From Schistosoma haematobium (Eukaryota; Platyhelminthes; Trematoda; Strigeidida; Schistosomatidae): a DNA stretch of 64,000 bases. The stretch is from the NCBI RefSeq assembly GCF_000699445.3, contig NC_067198.1, positions 33,818,536 through 33,882,535 of the forward strand. Direction: 5' to 3'. This document shows, piece after piece, positions 26,587-39,596 of the stretch (positions are counted from its first letter, which is position 1; the number at the start of each line of letters is the position of its first letter). The notes beneath the pieces were generated by a model, which ran no database searches, was not told the origin of the DNA, and saw nothing but the letters and a program-made list of their open reading frames with translations. Made by a program: the position numbers and the translations under genes.

Positions 26587-29499
26587 TGATTGGTTGCTAA
26601 CAATGCTGAAATTAACACACAAATCACTCGTGAATATTCAAAAAACACGACTACAGCACAACAAACCAGCACTGACTAGTGAATAACTAATACAGGAATG
26701 CCTAAAATAACCTAGTTACTTAGGTTGGCTGAGAGCAAGAAAATCCGTTCTGAATACATTGGTTATTAGTGTTACTTAACATCCCAATCCATACATTTGA
26801 AACTAGGAGCTACAAACCTCATCAAAAGCCCTAACTGATTTTGTATTTCTTGGGTTCACACAATAGTATGAACTTTATTATCTTGGGCAACAGTACGACT
26901 GGCAGATTGCCGCCAAATCCCCTTTATCGAGTGGGATGACTGCACAGAACTTGAACAAACAAATATTATGTGAAACCAACTTTGTTAGATCATACAGTGT
27001 AAGGTATATCGCAAAGCATAACGAATGTTAGCTTTACATTTGTATAAATATTATATATTTCCTACATACACGAGGATAGTTTTAATGTGTTGGCTGTCAT
27101 CTACAAACCAAAACTACAAATCTACTGGATTTTGTAAAATAAATAAACAGAAAAGAGCTTCCTGAAATCACAATGCAAATTAGGGTGATTTGTATTAGAT
27201 ACACTCTTGACAAAGACATATGTAAAATACGATCTTATATTTGCGGTTAGTACAGTTAGGAGTTAGCGGTAACTAAATCACTGAAATCAAGCGTTCTGAA
27301 AGTCGTCCGCATTGTCTGCTGACTGCGTTCGTTTTGTCAGACTCACCTACCTCGTGACGCTCGGTAACTCATCCGCACCACATCACGGGTGAGTACGCTG
27401 AACTATGCATCCCTTCCAACTATTAGCCAGATTAGACCAAACCTTCCCCGAAATAACGACAGCCTTTCAAATATATCTTCGAACTCCTATATTTCTGACC
27501 TCTGGTCTGACTGGGTTGGAGTGTTTCGATGATAAAGGTGTTACTGGCAAAATATTTTTTAAACTATAAATACCTGACGTGTTTTTATAATATACAGAAT
27601 AATTGTTACAGGTGTCATATAACATTCTAGGGTTCAATCTTGGGTCATGTTATATTACGATTTATCTCTTCTGGCATTGTAAGTTGGCTTTTGCTTGAAG
27701 ACTGTGAAGAAACCTTCCTTGGTCAATCAGGTTCTTGGTAGCAAGGAGTTCTGAGTTTATGTATTTCCTCTGTGAAGATTTCTCATTCTCGTCGTTGGAT
27801 TATCGTTAAACGTTTCAAGAGATGCAGCACATGTCGTAGCTTCTGGTTAGCTAGTCTTATGAGTTGATCAGCTTACTATGGTACATGTAGAGTTTCTTTG
27901 GTTTATTAGTTTTCTCAATATCTTTAGTATTGACATTCGAGTTTATTAGGCCTAGTTGACGGATTTCACTCGTTGAATTTAAGAGCCTTCTGAGGAACGA
28001 ATTTGTGTCCAGAAAAGATGCAGTTGCAGGCAATACTCTGAGTTAGTTCAAATTTCTCAGCCTATCGCAGCAACGACCTTATAGATGCCTTGATTTTTGC
28101 TGTTCCTTTTGGTATTAATGATGACACCAATACTCCTCTGAGCAATGATAAGTCTATAAATGTTGAATCACATCACGATCGTTTTTCTCCCATCCTACTA
28201 AAAAATCTACCTCAGTCCAGCCAACAGACTTAGGATGTTTCTTACATGATTTCAGCATCTGTTTCGTAGCTATAAATTAAGTGCTCGCTCTAAGGTTGGT
28301 TGTGACTACCTTTTTATAAACCGAGTACTGTCCTTGAAATAAGCTTTTCTATTTGTCACATTTTATACTACAAGAGAGGGGAATTAGCATACAGTTTGCC
28401 GCAAATTTTTTCGAAGACTGTGACGAACTATCATCTGCGAGTGTAAATAAAAACAGAAGCAGAATAAAAAACAGAATTCAAATGCACAGGCGACAAATGG
28501 GATATTTTCGGCTTTTTTGCCAGAACAATAGTAATTTGATGTGTGCAAAACGAGCTGCAAATAATAAATTGCGAACAGAGCTTCAGTTGACTATGAATTT
28601 AAGCGAAATCAAGAAAGAAGAACGGTCTGCGAAACGTTAGGCTTAAAATACTAGTCCAATGCACTGAAAGAATTCAAATGACAATAAAACAGGAATTCCT
28701 GTCGAGAAAATGAGCAAGGAGTTAGTTGATATGTCACCTGTAGCAATAACAAATTTGGATTCCAGAGGAAATGATGTAGCGGTAAATAAATCCGTAAAAT
28801 AAGTAGTTCTGTAAGTCATCCTTATTGATACTGACGTTTCAGTGGCAATGGTTTCTGACTACACGATTCTCATTAAAATTTTTGCGTGATTAACGTTCAG
28901 CACATAACACTTAGAGGAGGTCAGTGTTGGTGAACGCGGGAAGAACTGGAGTAGCATGGCTCTGCCACGCAAGATCTTCCACATAAAATCGTACTATTTA
29001 GGTAGTCACATCATGACAAATCTAAAATTCTGAGATTACGTCCATTATTATGGTAGTACTAATGCCGAATAAGACCATGGTTCCACAACCTCATTAGCCG
29101 CACTACACAGGCATAGGTAGTGGCGACCAGTCACGCAACCTCACCAGATCACTAGTGAGTGCGCCGTACTACGCGCCTCTTTCACCTTTTAGTCGGCTTA
29201 AATTCAAAGCTTCTCTGCATATCGATTGCCTTCCAAATATATCTTCGAACTCATTAGTTGCGGACTTATGGTACGACTGTGTTGGTATTCTTCGAGTGTA
29301 AAACAGTTGCGAACAAATCATTATCAAACGATGAGTGTCTGTTGCATCTTTAATTCATTAAGGTCCATGAAGTCACTTTTCATTTCTGAACTACTGTTTA
29401 CCTGATAGTGTCAAAGATAGAGTTGTTAATTATGAAGTCAATCATAAATTCAATGATTCTGTCCAGAGTTTTGTTGACTACGCGCCAACAATAAAAAGT
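26587..29499. other. Intergenic region upstream of the ZC3H gene
   Basis: On the - strand the ZC3H ATG is preceded by 'aatttcagcattgttag', a plausible 5' UTR or trans-splice acceptor. Further out, 27230-27560 and 29050-29330 share similar blocks in the same orientation, including 'caaatatatcttcgaactc' in both. They look like diverged copies of one LTR-like repeat. An Arg/Lys-rich open frame at 28353-28640 (+) lies between them; I do not recognise it. Confidence 0.4.
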
Positions 29500-29965
29500 A
29501 TTCCCAAAAAATGGGATCAAACATACAGGGATTCCAGCAATCTTCCCAAGCAGACAGTCTAAAGGTGAACAGTCACACACTGAACCACGCCGTGAGCTTG
29601 AGCTTAGTCAAACACGGCCATATTGTCAATAGTCCGCCAACATGCGACAGAAAATTAGGCAACAAAAGGTAAGTCTTTATTCAAAATCACGTAATAAATG
29701 CTCAGACGAGGAAGACTGAAGAGCAAAAAGTGTGATTAAACGAGATCTGAACAAAGGTTAAAATACACGACAGGGAGAAGAAACAAATAAATGAGAGTAC
29801 TGTCCAACGAAAAAGCTGCGGAGGGATTTTCATCGTTCTCTTTCCGTTACAATATATTTCTGCCAGAGAAGGTACACGACATTTTAACATGGATGATTCA
29901 TAAGTTGTAACATTAGTTTCATTACAGTGTGCCCCACCAGTAGAATCGTTAAATAGATTAAACAA
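29500..29965 (-). mobile_element. BEL/Pao-type LTR with end of coding region
   Basis: On the - strand the segment from about 29850 (TGTAACGGAAAGAG...) down to about 29500 is nearly identical to 61585-61915 on the + strand, including an AATAAA-containing 'gaataaagacttacc' and the shared 'ttgcctaattttctgt'. The TG start, internal poly(A) signal and occurrence at the end of a BEL/Pao pol fragment at 61.6 kb point to an LTR of about 330-350 bp. Upstream on the - strand, 29965-29851 encodes GAHCNETNVTTYESSMLKC, probably the tail of the element's ORF. No other domain of the element is seen next to it, so it is close to a solo LTR. Confidence 0.7.
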
Positions 29966-30189
29966 ATAAAAGTAAAAATCAATACATTTGTGCAGATATC
30001 TCAGAGAGTTAACAATTGGGTTTTTGTTTTAATATTGAACTGAATACAGCTTTTAAAATATTATTCTGAAGTAGCATAGCGTCCACACTGAACACCCAAC
30101 TCAAACTCAGCATAATTGTGATAGAATTCTTGCCATGCTAAGTACTTGCGCAATAAAATTTTTTAAGTTCATAGTTCTTATAAAGTAAG

Positions 30190-32570
30190 TTTACAGAGAG
30201 CTTTGCATGAGTTGTGACCTTGAATAGACGTGTGCGTCTAATTTGTTCCAGGCGTCAGAAGCTCTATAGCTGTTTCCCGAGAGCGTGATGCTGAGAAAAA
30301 GAGAAACAAAAGATCTGCAAGGCCCTTGAATATGAACACTAAACAATGCCTAACACTTTGTAGTGGAACAGACAGAGGTATGATAGATTAGGAGATTAAA
30401 CTCATACTGGCTCCTTTTGCCAAAATGGAACTTCGCTAGAGCCTCCAAATGAGGGAACTCAGCAATAAAAAACCATAAGCTGTGATATTTAACAGGGTGG
30501 AGTAGGTTAGAATGATGGAAAAGTAGTCAAAGTTAGAATAAAGGAGGATTTTTATTAGAATGGAAAGTGTATCAAGGGAGCAACGTGTCAAGAAAGACTA
30601 ATAAATATAGCATGTTTTGTTTGATTTGTTTTTAGTTATTCTTCGTCTAATACCGGCCACAGTGTCTGAGTTAGCACATTATAGGTTGCCTTAATAGAAT
30701 AGCTAGTCCAGCATAAAATTTTGACTATGAGTTTGAATTGTGTGCGTAAGAGAACAACCTCAGTATCACTGATTAATTGACTCGTTCTCAACCACAAAGA
30801 GCCTGATACAAAGAAAATGTTCTGCCCCACAGACATGGGTGGATTGAAGCCATCAACCTCACCATCAATGCTTGCTAGTCAGTAACTCCACCCTCCCTAT
30901 TTTTTTGATATTATACTCATTTAAGCTTATTTTTGGATAAGTATAATACGTCACAAGATGCACTGTGTTTCACATCCTGCTGGAAAACACTATTTCTGTA
31001 AGTACCACTTTACAATCTTATCAGGCAGTTATAAATTACGTACTGTAGGTAAGGCACCTATGAAATGCTTTAAATGACTACAGTATAAAGTAGAGGTTGC
31101 CAACCAAAATGTAGGCTTTAAGATAGATGTTTACCGAAGTAGGGAGAAAAGTATAGAAATATAACAGTTATGGATAAAGCAACGGACGGTGAGATAAAAT
31201 TAATGGTAAGTCAATATAGTGTATATGAGAGTAGAAAGCTGATGTGTAATTTTCAACTTTGACCGTAGATACACTGTTTCGAAGATCGTATTCATGTGGG
31301 CCTTGGACAAGAGCCATATTATGCGTGGAGTAAGTAAGGGTTTTGAGGAGCTCGAAGCAGAGAAACAAATCGAACCTAAGCATTTCTTTTCAGAGGCGTT
31401 CTAGTCCTAGGATATGGCATGAGGAACTGTAGTCAATGAGTGAGTTGGTCTTAAAAACTTGGAAAGTGAAATCCCGTTGTATTCCTCTCATCTTAAACAT
31501 ATCAGATAGGCATAAGCTAGAAAATAAGAACGAGCAGCACTCAACGACAGGTCTTACACATATCCTGCAAAGAATAATTTTAGTTTCATTTTGAAAGAAA
31601 TCACGAAAAATGAAGCCCAGCAATTTCCGCATTTTAAATGGTTTGGGGCAGATATGTTTAGAGAAGTTAAGGCTGTGTGACTAATGTACTCAGAGGTCAG
31701 TCACTGATGTGAGTTTGGGCATTACGTTCATGTTAATTTAGTTTTGGTTTGAAAAACATGTCTCCAAAGCATAATTAGCCACCTTTCTATGTTGAGCTTT
31801 AACCTCCTGCGCTTACAACAGTTACCAGGTTGAGTTCATGTTGAACTGTTTGCATAGTACTACGTACATCACAAATGTCTGTTATATAGACGACTTTTAA
31901 GTCATCAGCGCAAACTTAGTTCTTACCTGTGCTAAAGCACATTCATATATTGTTGATGTAGATTGCAATAAGCAATGGACCCAGGAAACTATCCCGCACA
32001 AAACTATTGGTTATCGGTCACGGTGTAAATGTTGTTGAGTCAAATTTGGTTATTTGGTATCTGTTTGTGGAGGGTCAGTATTTTCAGACGACTGATATCT
32101 GTTGGTTAGGATGTACCTTATCAAAAGCTTTCTTAATATCAAAATACGGTTCGGTCACGTATGACAGTAACCTCGTTAAAAAGACTATTAGTTATGTGCT
32201 GCAGGACCGTCTTCCAATGAAGCCGTGTTGTGACGAGTCCCCTAGATCTTTCTTAAGTCGATGCGCAGGTAATTGATCTCGTATCACTTTTCCCATTATG
32301 CGTGATATAGCAGGGGTGATATTTATAGGGGTGTATTATTCGAATAGGTCTCGGTCCTGATTTGTGTCTAGCGACAACATACATTAACTTCCAGGTTTCG
32401 GGATATGTATCTACCAGTAATAATAGCGTGGATATTTTGAATAATAGTGTTCTTATGTTCCGTCTAACTATTTTGTAAAAATCAATGGGATGTCATCGAC
32501 ACTAGAACTCGGATTCGGCTTAAAAGTTCTGATGGCGGCATGCATGCTACCGAGGCCAAATTTATTGGTA
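30190..32570 (-). mobile_element. CR1-like LINE remnant
   Basis: Order on the - strand: SQHGFIGRRSCSTYLIVFLT near 32190-32250; YFDIKKAFDKVHPNQ near 32095-32150; a SFLGPLLIAIYINN-like block near 31950-32000. These are reverse transcriptase motifs. The FADD region itself is decayed near 31890. Further on come MRGIQRDFTFQVFKTNSLID near 31425-31490 and LLKTLTYSTHNMAL near 31320-31360, C-terminal blocks of the CR1/SR1 type. Near 30200-30290 SYRASDAWNKLDAHV looks like the very end. An unassigned segment at 30600-30900 lies in between, so there may be two pieces. Stops and shifts throughout. Confidence 0.72.
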
Positions 32571-32819
32571 CTGAAATTATTTTTGCTGATGCACTTGATG
32601 TAATGTAATCCCACTGTAGGAAAACCATTTTCTTAGCACTTCATATATGACAGTTTGGTAATATGTTAAGGGATAAGTGAGTAGTTTTCCCAAAATAGGA
32701 ATACATATATACAAGCATAACAGAAAAACACTTTGATTTTGGCTGTTTTTAACACAGGTGATGAAATGAAATATTGTGTTGTGTCTTACATGCATTAGAA
32801 GTCCATGTGTTCCGGAAGA

Positions 32820-35800
32820 CTTACCTTTCTTCCAGAACGCATTGCTTTACACCGACTGTGAAATACCACTGAAGTTTCGTCATGACCGTTGATTATCGTG
32901 TGGGATATCTTAAGTGCAGCGCCTGTGTCGCTCGATTGTACCGGAAGAATGTCGACATCTTTAGGCTCTACTTCTAAATACGCGGCTTTGAAAAAATGAT
33001 ACTGATGCTATCGTTATTTCCATTCTTATTGATGATGTAGTATTTAGGTCCACGCTGAAATACTTTGAAGTTTCCTTCGTATGCTATTTCGAGAGGTCAT
33101 CGAAATGACGCGCGACGTATAAGAGCGTGTGTACTATGCCGTTAGACATGTTGAACGAAAACATCAGTTGACTGCGGTCGAGCGGAAATAAGTTTTTTAT
33201 TGAACTCATTGTGTTTGTAAGCCCGCTCGTGTGGAAGTGTAGATCCATATTCACTGAAGGAGACAAAGGATTCACGAATCCTATTGGAAGTCAGAGGTTC
33301 ATTCCTTGAAAGAGTTGAGCTGCAGTGTATCCAATATCAGCTTGCGCTGTTTTGTGAATACCAAGTAACGCGAGTAAAAGAGCGTTGAGTGAAGCTTTAC
33401 AATGACGATGAAATCTTTATATTGACCCGTTCACTAGCGGGTGGTAGGTGGTTGTTTGGAATCGTGTAGTTCCTGACGGTGTGGCAAGACAATGGAAAGA
33501 TCCGGATTTGAAATGGTGTCCACGGTCTGTAGTGATAATTGAAGGGCATCCGAAGTTTACCATCCATCGTTCGACGGTGGGCCATTGTTTCGGCAGTAAT
33601 TTCTTGATACATTCTGCTTTGGCCATAGTGTGAAATGGTCTATACAAATGGGTACACAAACACCTGGATAAGAAAGCCTCGCAACGCATTGAAGACGTGC
33701 CGACAATTTTTCGGCACGATTGAACGATCCCTACCTGTAGTTGTGTCAAGTAGTAAATTTTCCTTAACCGTTTCCATCCGTTTAATACAGTTTCAGGTTT
33801 GTCGAAGACAATTCGTGCTGAAAATCGGTGTCCTCTTTTTGACTCTAGATGGGTTTACGAAGGTTGAGGCCTTAGAAATTGTTCAAGGAAGTTACATGAG
33901 ACAAGGCGTCAGCCACTTCATTGTTTACGCAAAACGTGTGACGTATATCTGAAGTGAATTGCGAGACTTAGTCTAGTTTTGGGTACTCTCGAGGAAAGTA
34001 CTTATCTGAAGACGAGCTAAGAGCGGTGATAGGTTTGCAACCGGTGAACAGATTGAATTTTCGGTCTTCCATAGAGTGCCGAAATTGCCGTGAAGCACAA
34101 TACGCAATAAGAAGATAATTCTAGCGGTTCCAAGAAACTATATATTTTGAAATGCCTTTCGAGTAAACCTTGCACTGTTAATATACCTAGGTTCCTGCCT
34201 GGAGGTATTTTTGATCCCCTGCTACTAAACTCGAAAGCCTGTTAAGCGAAAGCTTCTTCTTTTCCGTCCTCAACTATTTGAACCATTTTACACCAGAATT
34301 GTCTCGTTATTCGCTACTCAACCATGTGGAACAGACTGCCAGTAAAACTACTGCAAGGTTCAGAAGTCTCCTTGACGATTTTTTTTCCGAAGGTAGATTG
34401 TGTCACCCATTGAATATCAATGTGTTTAATAATGACTTATACAAACAAGGTCCATCATGTATCTAATTGACTGAAAAGCAAAATGTAACCTTTGAAACGT
34501 TCACCGCCTATTTTATTTTATTTTTATTCATCTTAATATATGAAGTCTGCCTATATTCGAAATTATAATTATCAGTGTTACTAATATCATTATTGGTCTC
34601 TCGACATATTAGATATTCTTTTCATCCCTTCTTGTCTTTCTAAACATATTTTATTCCTAAACTTCCAAAGTCTGAAAATAGAAACACAAAAAAAGAATTA
34701 TCCTAAGTTACACTTAAGCAAATTAACTTCTCAGATTCATTTTATCTTCAGGACATTTATATAACACGTATAAAATTGTATCTGATTGTTCATTGCAATT
34801 AACTGTGACTTTCATAGCATCATTCTAAATTATAATTACATAAATGTTTGTGCTAATATCCGGGTTCACTCTGTATACTATCACATAAATCTACATGTAT
34901 TTATCCGAGTGCACTAAATGATTTTTTTAAATTGTTGGTTTACTTCAGAGGTCGATATTTATTCCACAATTATTATTATTATCATGATTGAACCCTCTAA
35001 GTGTTTATTTCTTTCCCCTTTTTTTCTTCTAAATAAATATTATTATGAATCTAAAGTTTGTAACTAAGACAATAAATTGTGTTACACTTAAATTAACTTC
35101 TCAGACGCCTTTTAACGTCATTACGCATATATGACTCATACATATTATCCTTTGTACTTAATTGAGACTTTCATAGCATCGCTCCAAACTGTAATTGCAC
35201 AAACACCTAATCTAATGTCATATCTTACGGCAATAATAAATCGTTTTTTCTTGATTATTTTCCATTTTATTTTTGTTACTAATTTGACGATACATACACA
35301 GTCGTTTATTCTTGTTTTGTGTTCATAAACACGCCTATTAAACTATTTGAGTATTTCACATCTCCTTTATTTCTGTTGCTTTATTTTCTCCATTTCCTTC
35401 TTTAAAGTCAATTCAATATTCTTCTCAATTACACACAACCTGATTTGTTATTATTATTACACTATCATTATTATTTCTTCTCTTTTTCAAATATGGCAAA
35501 TATAATGCTAAAATTATTGAAACTTGTGTATTAGTGCATTTTTGAAGAAACCCAAAATGGTTTCTTTACAACACTTATGTACCCAAAAGATTTTTGTGAA
35601 TAATAACAGCAACAATAATAATAATGTCTAAGAGGTCCTTACTGAAAGTGCCACACCTCGAGTCAATGTCTTGCATCTGTATAGCGGAGAATGCCAAAGG
35701 TTGCCAGCTGTTGTTTACCCACTGTTGCAGGACTTCTCCGATTGTCGATTCGGATGCATTTAATGCGATACTAATGAGTTATTTGATGTCAGGTTGTGCG

Positions 35801-36900
35801 AGCAAAGTTGCTTTTGCGATAAGCTCCCTAGCTGTGAAGAATGCACTTCTCTAGTTGTCGCCCTAGTTGAAGATTTTCGCGTTTCCAAGAAGTTGGTCTG
35901 CTAAATGTCTCATGAGGGACGCGCAATTCGGTATGAACCGTCGATAGGAACTTACTGGGCCGCTGAATATACTTAAATAACTATGGTCGACTATGGTGTG
36001 GTGTTTGTATGAACTAATGATTCCTTTGTACTTGTTGAATGCTTGATTTCGAACTGCAAATCCAGTACATTCGTTCGTGCCTATCTAATACTTTTTGGTT
36101 AAATTACGTAATTTCTTCGATTCCCAGTTTGTGCTATAATTCAAATAATCCTAATTATCACATATAGATAATCCAGAATGGCCGCCACTTTGCTTTACGG
36201 GGGCGAATGCCTTGACTAGTAATGGTGTGTCAGAGGGAATACAGGGAGTCGGACTTGATTTGATATTTGTGAATGCTTACAGTGATGCAGTGTTTTGGAA
36301 TCTTTGAAAAACGAGGTCCAGATGGTGGAGATGAGATTCTCTGTTCTGACTTGTGACCAAGAAGCCATCTACACACACGTTTACGAAGTTGAGACGTCCA
36401 AAGACACCATCGATGAGTCCTTCGAAAGTTTGTGCTGTATTTTTAAACCGAAAGGTGTGCGCAAAAATTCTTACAGTCCTGGGCTTGTGTAAACCCACTT
36501 CAAGATACACATATCACTTACCATACATGGAGATCGGTTTTCTGTTTGCCACTCATAGGTTGAAAACTGCCTCGTGAATTTGGTCGTTAGATTTTGTTGG
36601 GAGTACGCTTACTTCGCTCCAGTATCGACGAACAAGCAAAATTTCGTCATCACATCAGTGATATATATCAGGCGGCTATGTTCGTCGACTAGGGTTGATG
36701 TCAACGCGTACCGGATTGTTCGGAGCTCTGGAAACTGCAGTTTTCTGCAATTCCGAGAAGACTTATATTTATTATGGTTTGAGAGCGTCTACGATTATGA
36801 CGAATATCGAGATTGCGAGTCAGACTGCGTCAGAAATCTGTGACGTCGTTTCGTGTTGTCGAGGTCCCACAGAGCCATGCAGTTTCTGGAAATTTGTTTA
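32820..36900 (-). mobile_element. Gypsy-type LTR retrotransposon remnant, interrupted
   Basis: Gypsy (CsRn1/Boudicca-like) pol in the right order on the - strand, with many lesions. Aspartic protease: LFVDTGAKVSVLPTKSND near 36575-36640. Reverse transcriptase: FRFKNTAQTFEGLIDGVFGR near 36390-36450, and VCVDGFLVTSQN near 36320-36360, where the second catalytic Asp of the YIDD box is Gly. SYRRFIPNCASLMRHL lies near 35910-35950. RNase H: LLQWVNNSWQPLAF-like near 35685-35730. Integrase: FGCPSIITTDRGHHF near 33510-33560 and YHPLVNGSI near 33420-33447. The protease runs almost directly into the middle of the reverse transcriptase, so an internal deletion removed the start of that domain. RNase H and integrase are separated by an inserted LINE 3' end (34150-35625). 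LTRs were not found. Confidence 0.85.
34150..35625 (+). mobile_element. CR1-like LINE 3' end inserted in the Gypsy element
   Basis: The + strand near 34300-34390 reads RYSTMWNRLPVKLLQGS, the usual C-terminal WNxLP block of CR1/Jockey ORF2. It is followed by a long AT-rich 3' UTR and ends at about 35605-35625 in an 'aacagcaacaataataat' tail. Gypsy RNase H and integrase lie on either side in the opposite orientation, so this piece inserted into the Gypsy copy. Within the UTR a unit of about 375 bp is repeated in tandem (starts near 34707 and 35081). Confidence 0.6.
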
Positions 36901-37914
36901 ATGCTTTAATTCCAACCAATCAATCTGTCGCGTTAACTTTGCTGGTGCCCAGATATTAAAGCCTGTCATATTATATGACTGACTGTAAATTCTGAAGGTG
37001 ATATGCGAGCACTTCTAAATGTACCTAATCCGATGACACTTAAATTAGTGATATCTTAAAATGAAACTCCGTAAGTGTTTGTCGCACTTACAAATATAAC
37101 TCTGAATGGACCCAGTTTATGATGATTAGGAGTGAAGATTCAATAAATGACACTTTAAGTTCAAAATCATTTTTAGTAACACATCGTGTCATTGAAGCAC
37201 AGATCTCTCTTTAATTTCATTTCTCGTTCTTAAACCAATCTTCGTAACACAATAATATGTAAATCTGATATTTTTCACGTATTGACAGAGTAAATGCACA
37301 AATGCTTTATGAGTGTAACATATAACATAATCGAAGTACGCACCCACGAGTGAATATTTATATACTCAAAAAGATATGAGATAAATAAGTCGGCAGTTAC
37401 ACGTGTGCAAACAAATGCATATTTAGGGACGCACATGGAAAAAGATGACAGTTAACTATATAAATAATATCAAGGATTCATATGACACGTTTTTCACATT
37501 AAAGGAAGCCTTTATGCATTCTACACCTAGAGGTTGTTCAATAGGTAGAGATACGAGTTAAAGCATTTTCCTAGCACTATTTGTAATAACCGCGGTTCGC
37601 AAGGCATTTCCGGTGACAATAACCGACCATTACTCAAAATTCTTATGAATGCAGACAAATAATAATGCACAACTGGGAATGAAAAGACTGAACCGGAACC
37701 AGCTATCTCCTTAGTGAACCGTGATTGAAGATAGCGTAGACTTGTCACCCAGAAAGCTTTAGGTAGATAGGTTTCCTGTACATCCTGATAGCTAGAATTT
37801 ACGCTTGGATTTGATGAACCCAGAAAGACAATCTAATGAGTGTAGAATTATTAGCTTGTTGACAAAGCAATATATATTCTCACTGGGGACTAATTAATAT
37901 ATGTATGTAACTGG

Positions 37915-38250
37915 TCCACCCTTAAACTACGGCATCTTGATGAGAACAGACCTCCTGGCTTGGACGTGATTCATTCTACTGTACAAGTCTCACTTCTTGC
38001 AGCAATCCTTAGCATGCTGTTCTCACTTCCGGAACAAAGCCCTGGTAATAGATAATTTGGAGCTGACGCACACCACATTGATATTCAAAAACGGATGACA
38101 TAACATACCCTCGAGGTAAATAGCGATAACTTTTCTTACCGTACGTGAACCAGACTAAACAGTACTGTATAGGGTGACAAGACAATCCACGCGACTACCT
38201 GTTATCGATACGCGTCTCAATAGTTTAGTCATAGGGAGGGTTCTCTACTA
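37915..38250 (+). mobile_element. CR1/Jockey-like reverse transcriptase scrap
   Basis: LDENRPPGLDVIHSTV near 37932-37985 corresponds to the LxxxKxPGPDxI entry motif of LINE reverse transcriptases. LTHTTLIFKNG near 38060-38095 corresponds to the W.xxxITPIFKKG motif. Downstream frames are broken. Confidence 0.5.
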
Positions 38251-39040
38251 ATTACGAACCTTCCGACAGCCGTGTTTGCATGTGTATGTGATATACAACC
38301 TCCCTACCTATGAACAACAGTCCCGACTGCAAAAGATCCAAGGTGTGAGATGGATGGAACGCGTAAAGTACAAACGTCGAAGGGAATATATTGTGTACCC
38401 CCAAAGTCTTATTGCTTACAAACGGAACATGCACAACTGTCAGAAACCCTGATGATGCATTCGAAAGTGCTGCATCAAGGCTACCAAAGGTGGACCACTA
38501 TCCTTCGTTGTAATTGTGTAGGCTTAACATTCACTTCTCTAAAAGCCTGAGATAGGACTGGCCACACACATTGTCAATAAGCTCACACAGATACGCACCC
38601 ATTCATCGTTGACCGACTGAATTCAAGTATATTTTGAACAATGAGCTACTTAAGGTCAGGGCGATTAACTTAGTTTATCATAATACAAGAACTAATAGAC
38701 ACCCATTCGGGCAACAACTCATTATTTTAAGTTTTAAAAATACTACTTCTAAGTGTCTTCTGGAATACTCCCTCGCTAGTGACGTAGAGGACCCAAAGGA
38801 AACTCTTAAATAGGGTAGATTGAAGCCAATGAGAGCTGACTAGACTACAGTAAATAACTTCCAGGGCGTTACAAACCATGCATACAACCCACCTCTTGCA
38901 GAAGTATGGTTATTAAACAAGAATTATGTGTTTTAGGTCCCAGCGATCTAAAATTGTATGCTGTTATTGGAATGCACTTAGTCACGGTTCAATCCTGAAA
39001 ACTTAACATATAACAAAATCTCAGAAGTGCTTCTGGCTAA

Positions 39041-39042
<2 letters not shown>

Positions 39043-39097
<55 letters not shown>
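39043..39097. repeat. (TA)n microsatellite
   Basis: About 27 TA units in intergenic DNA. Confidence 0.97.
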
Positions 39098-39103
<6 letters not shown>

Positions 39104-39590
39104 CGTATACGCACCGTCCAACAATTGCTACTACACATAAAAACACATTACGCCAAGGCTTCTATCTCATCCATAATCATTGGAGTATATATAACACTAT
39201 AGAATCAAGTTTCATTGGCCGACAAGTAATGTGAGGTGAAGAAGCCGTACATACTCCCTATTCTGACAAAATTTAGGGGATTTCGGTCCAACTATGGACC
39301 AAATCAATATAATATCGAATTACTCTTATGGAATAGAGATAATTCCTATGGACATTATATTGAGCGTAGAGCATGAGAACTAAAGGTCACTTGTAGTCCT
39401 GGGGGTGACAAAATATTTTCTCTGCTAATAAAGTATCATTAGTCCATTCGTCTCAGTGACGGAAACGTTTTGTTTAATGACGCCACGTTCAGAGATTACA
39501 GCACCAGGTGAACGTTACATGAAATAAAGTAGGATGAGTATAGATAATATTGAGATCATGATGAAAAAAACCTTGAAACAGACATCCCCA

Positions 39591-39596
39591 TTTATT
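39591..39596 (-). terminator. Poly(A) signal candidate of the UPF0489 gene
   Basis: TTTATT on the + strand, AATAAA on the - strand, about 200 nt after the stop codon at 39797-39799. Confidence 0.4.
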
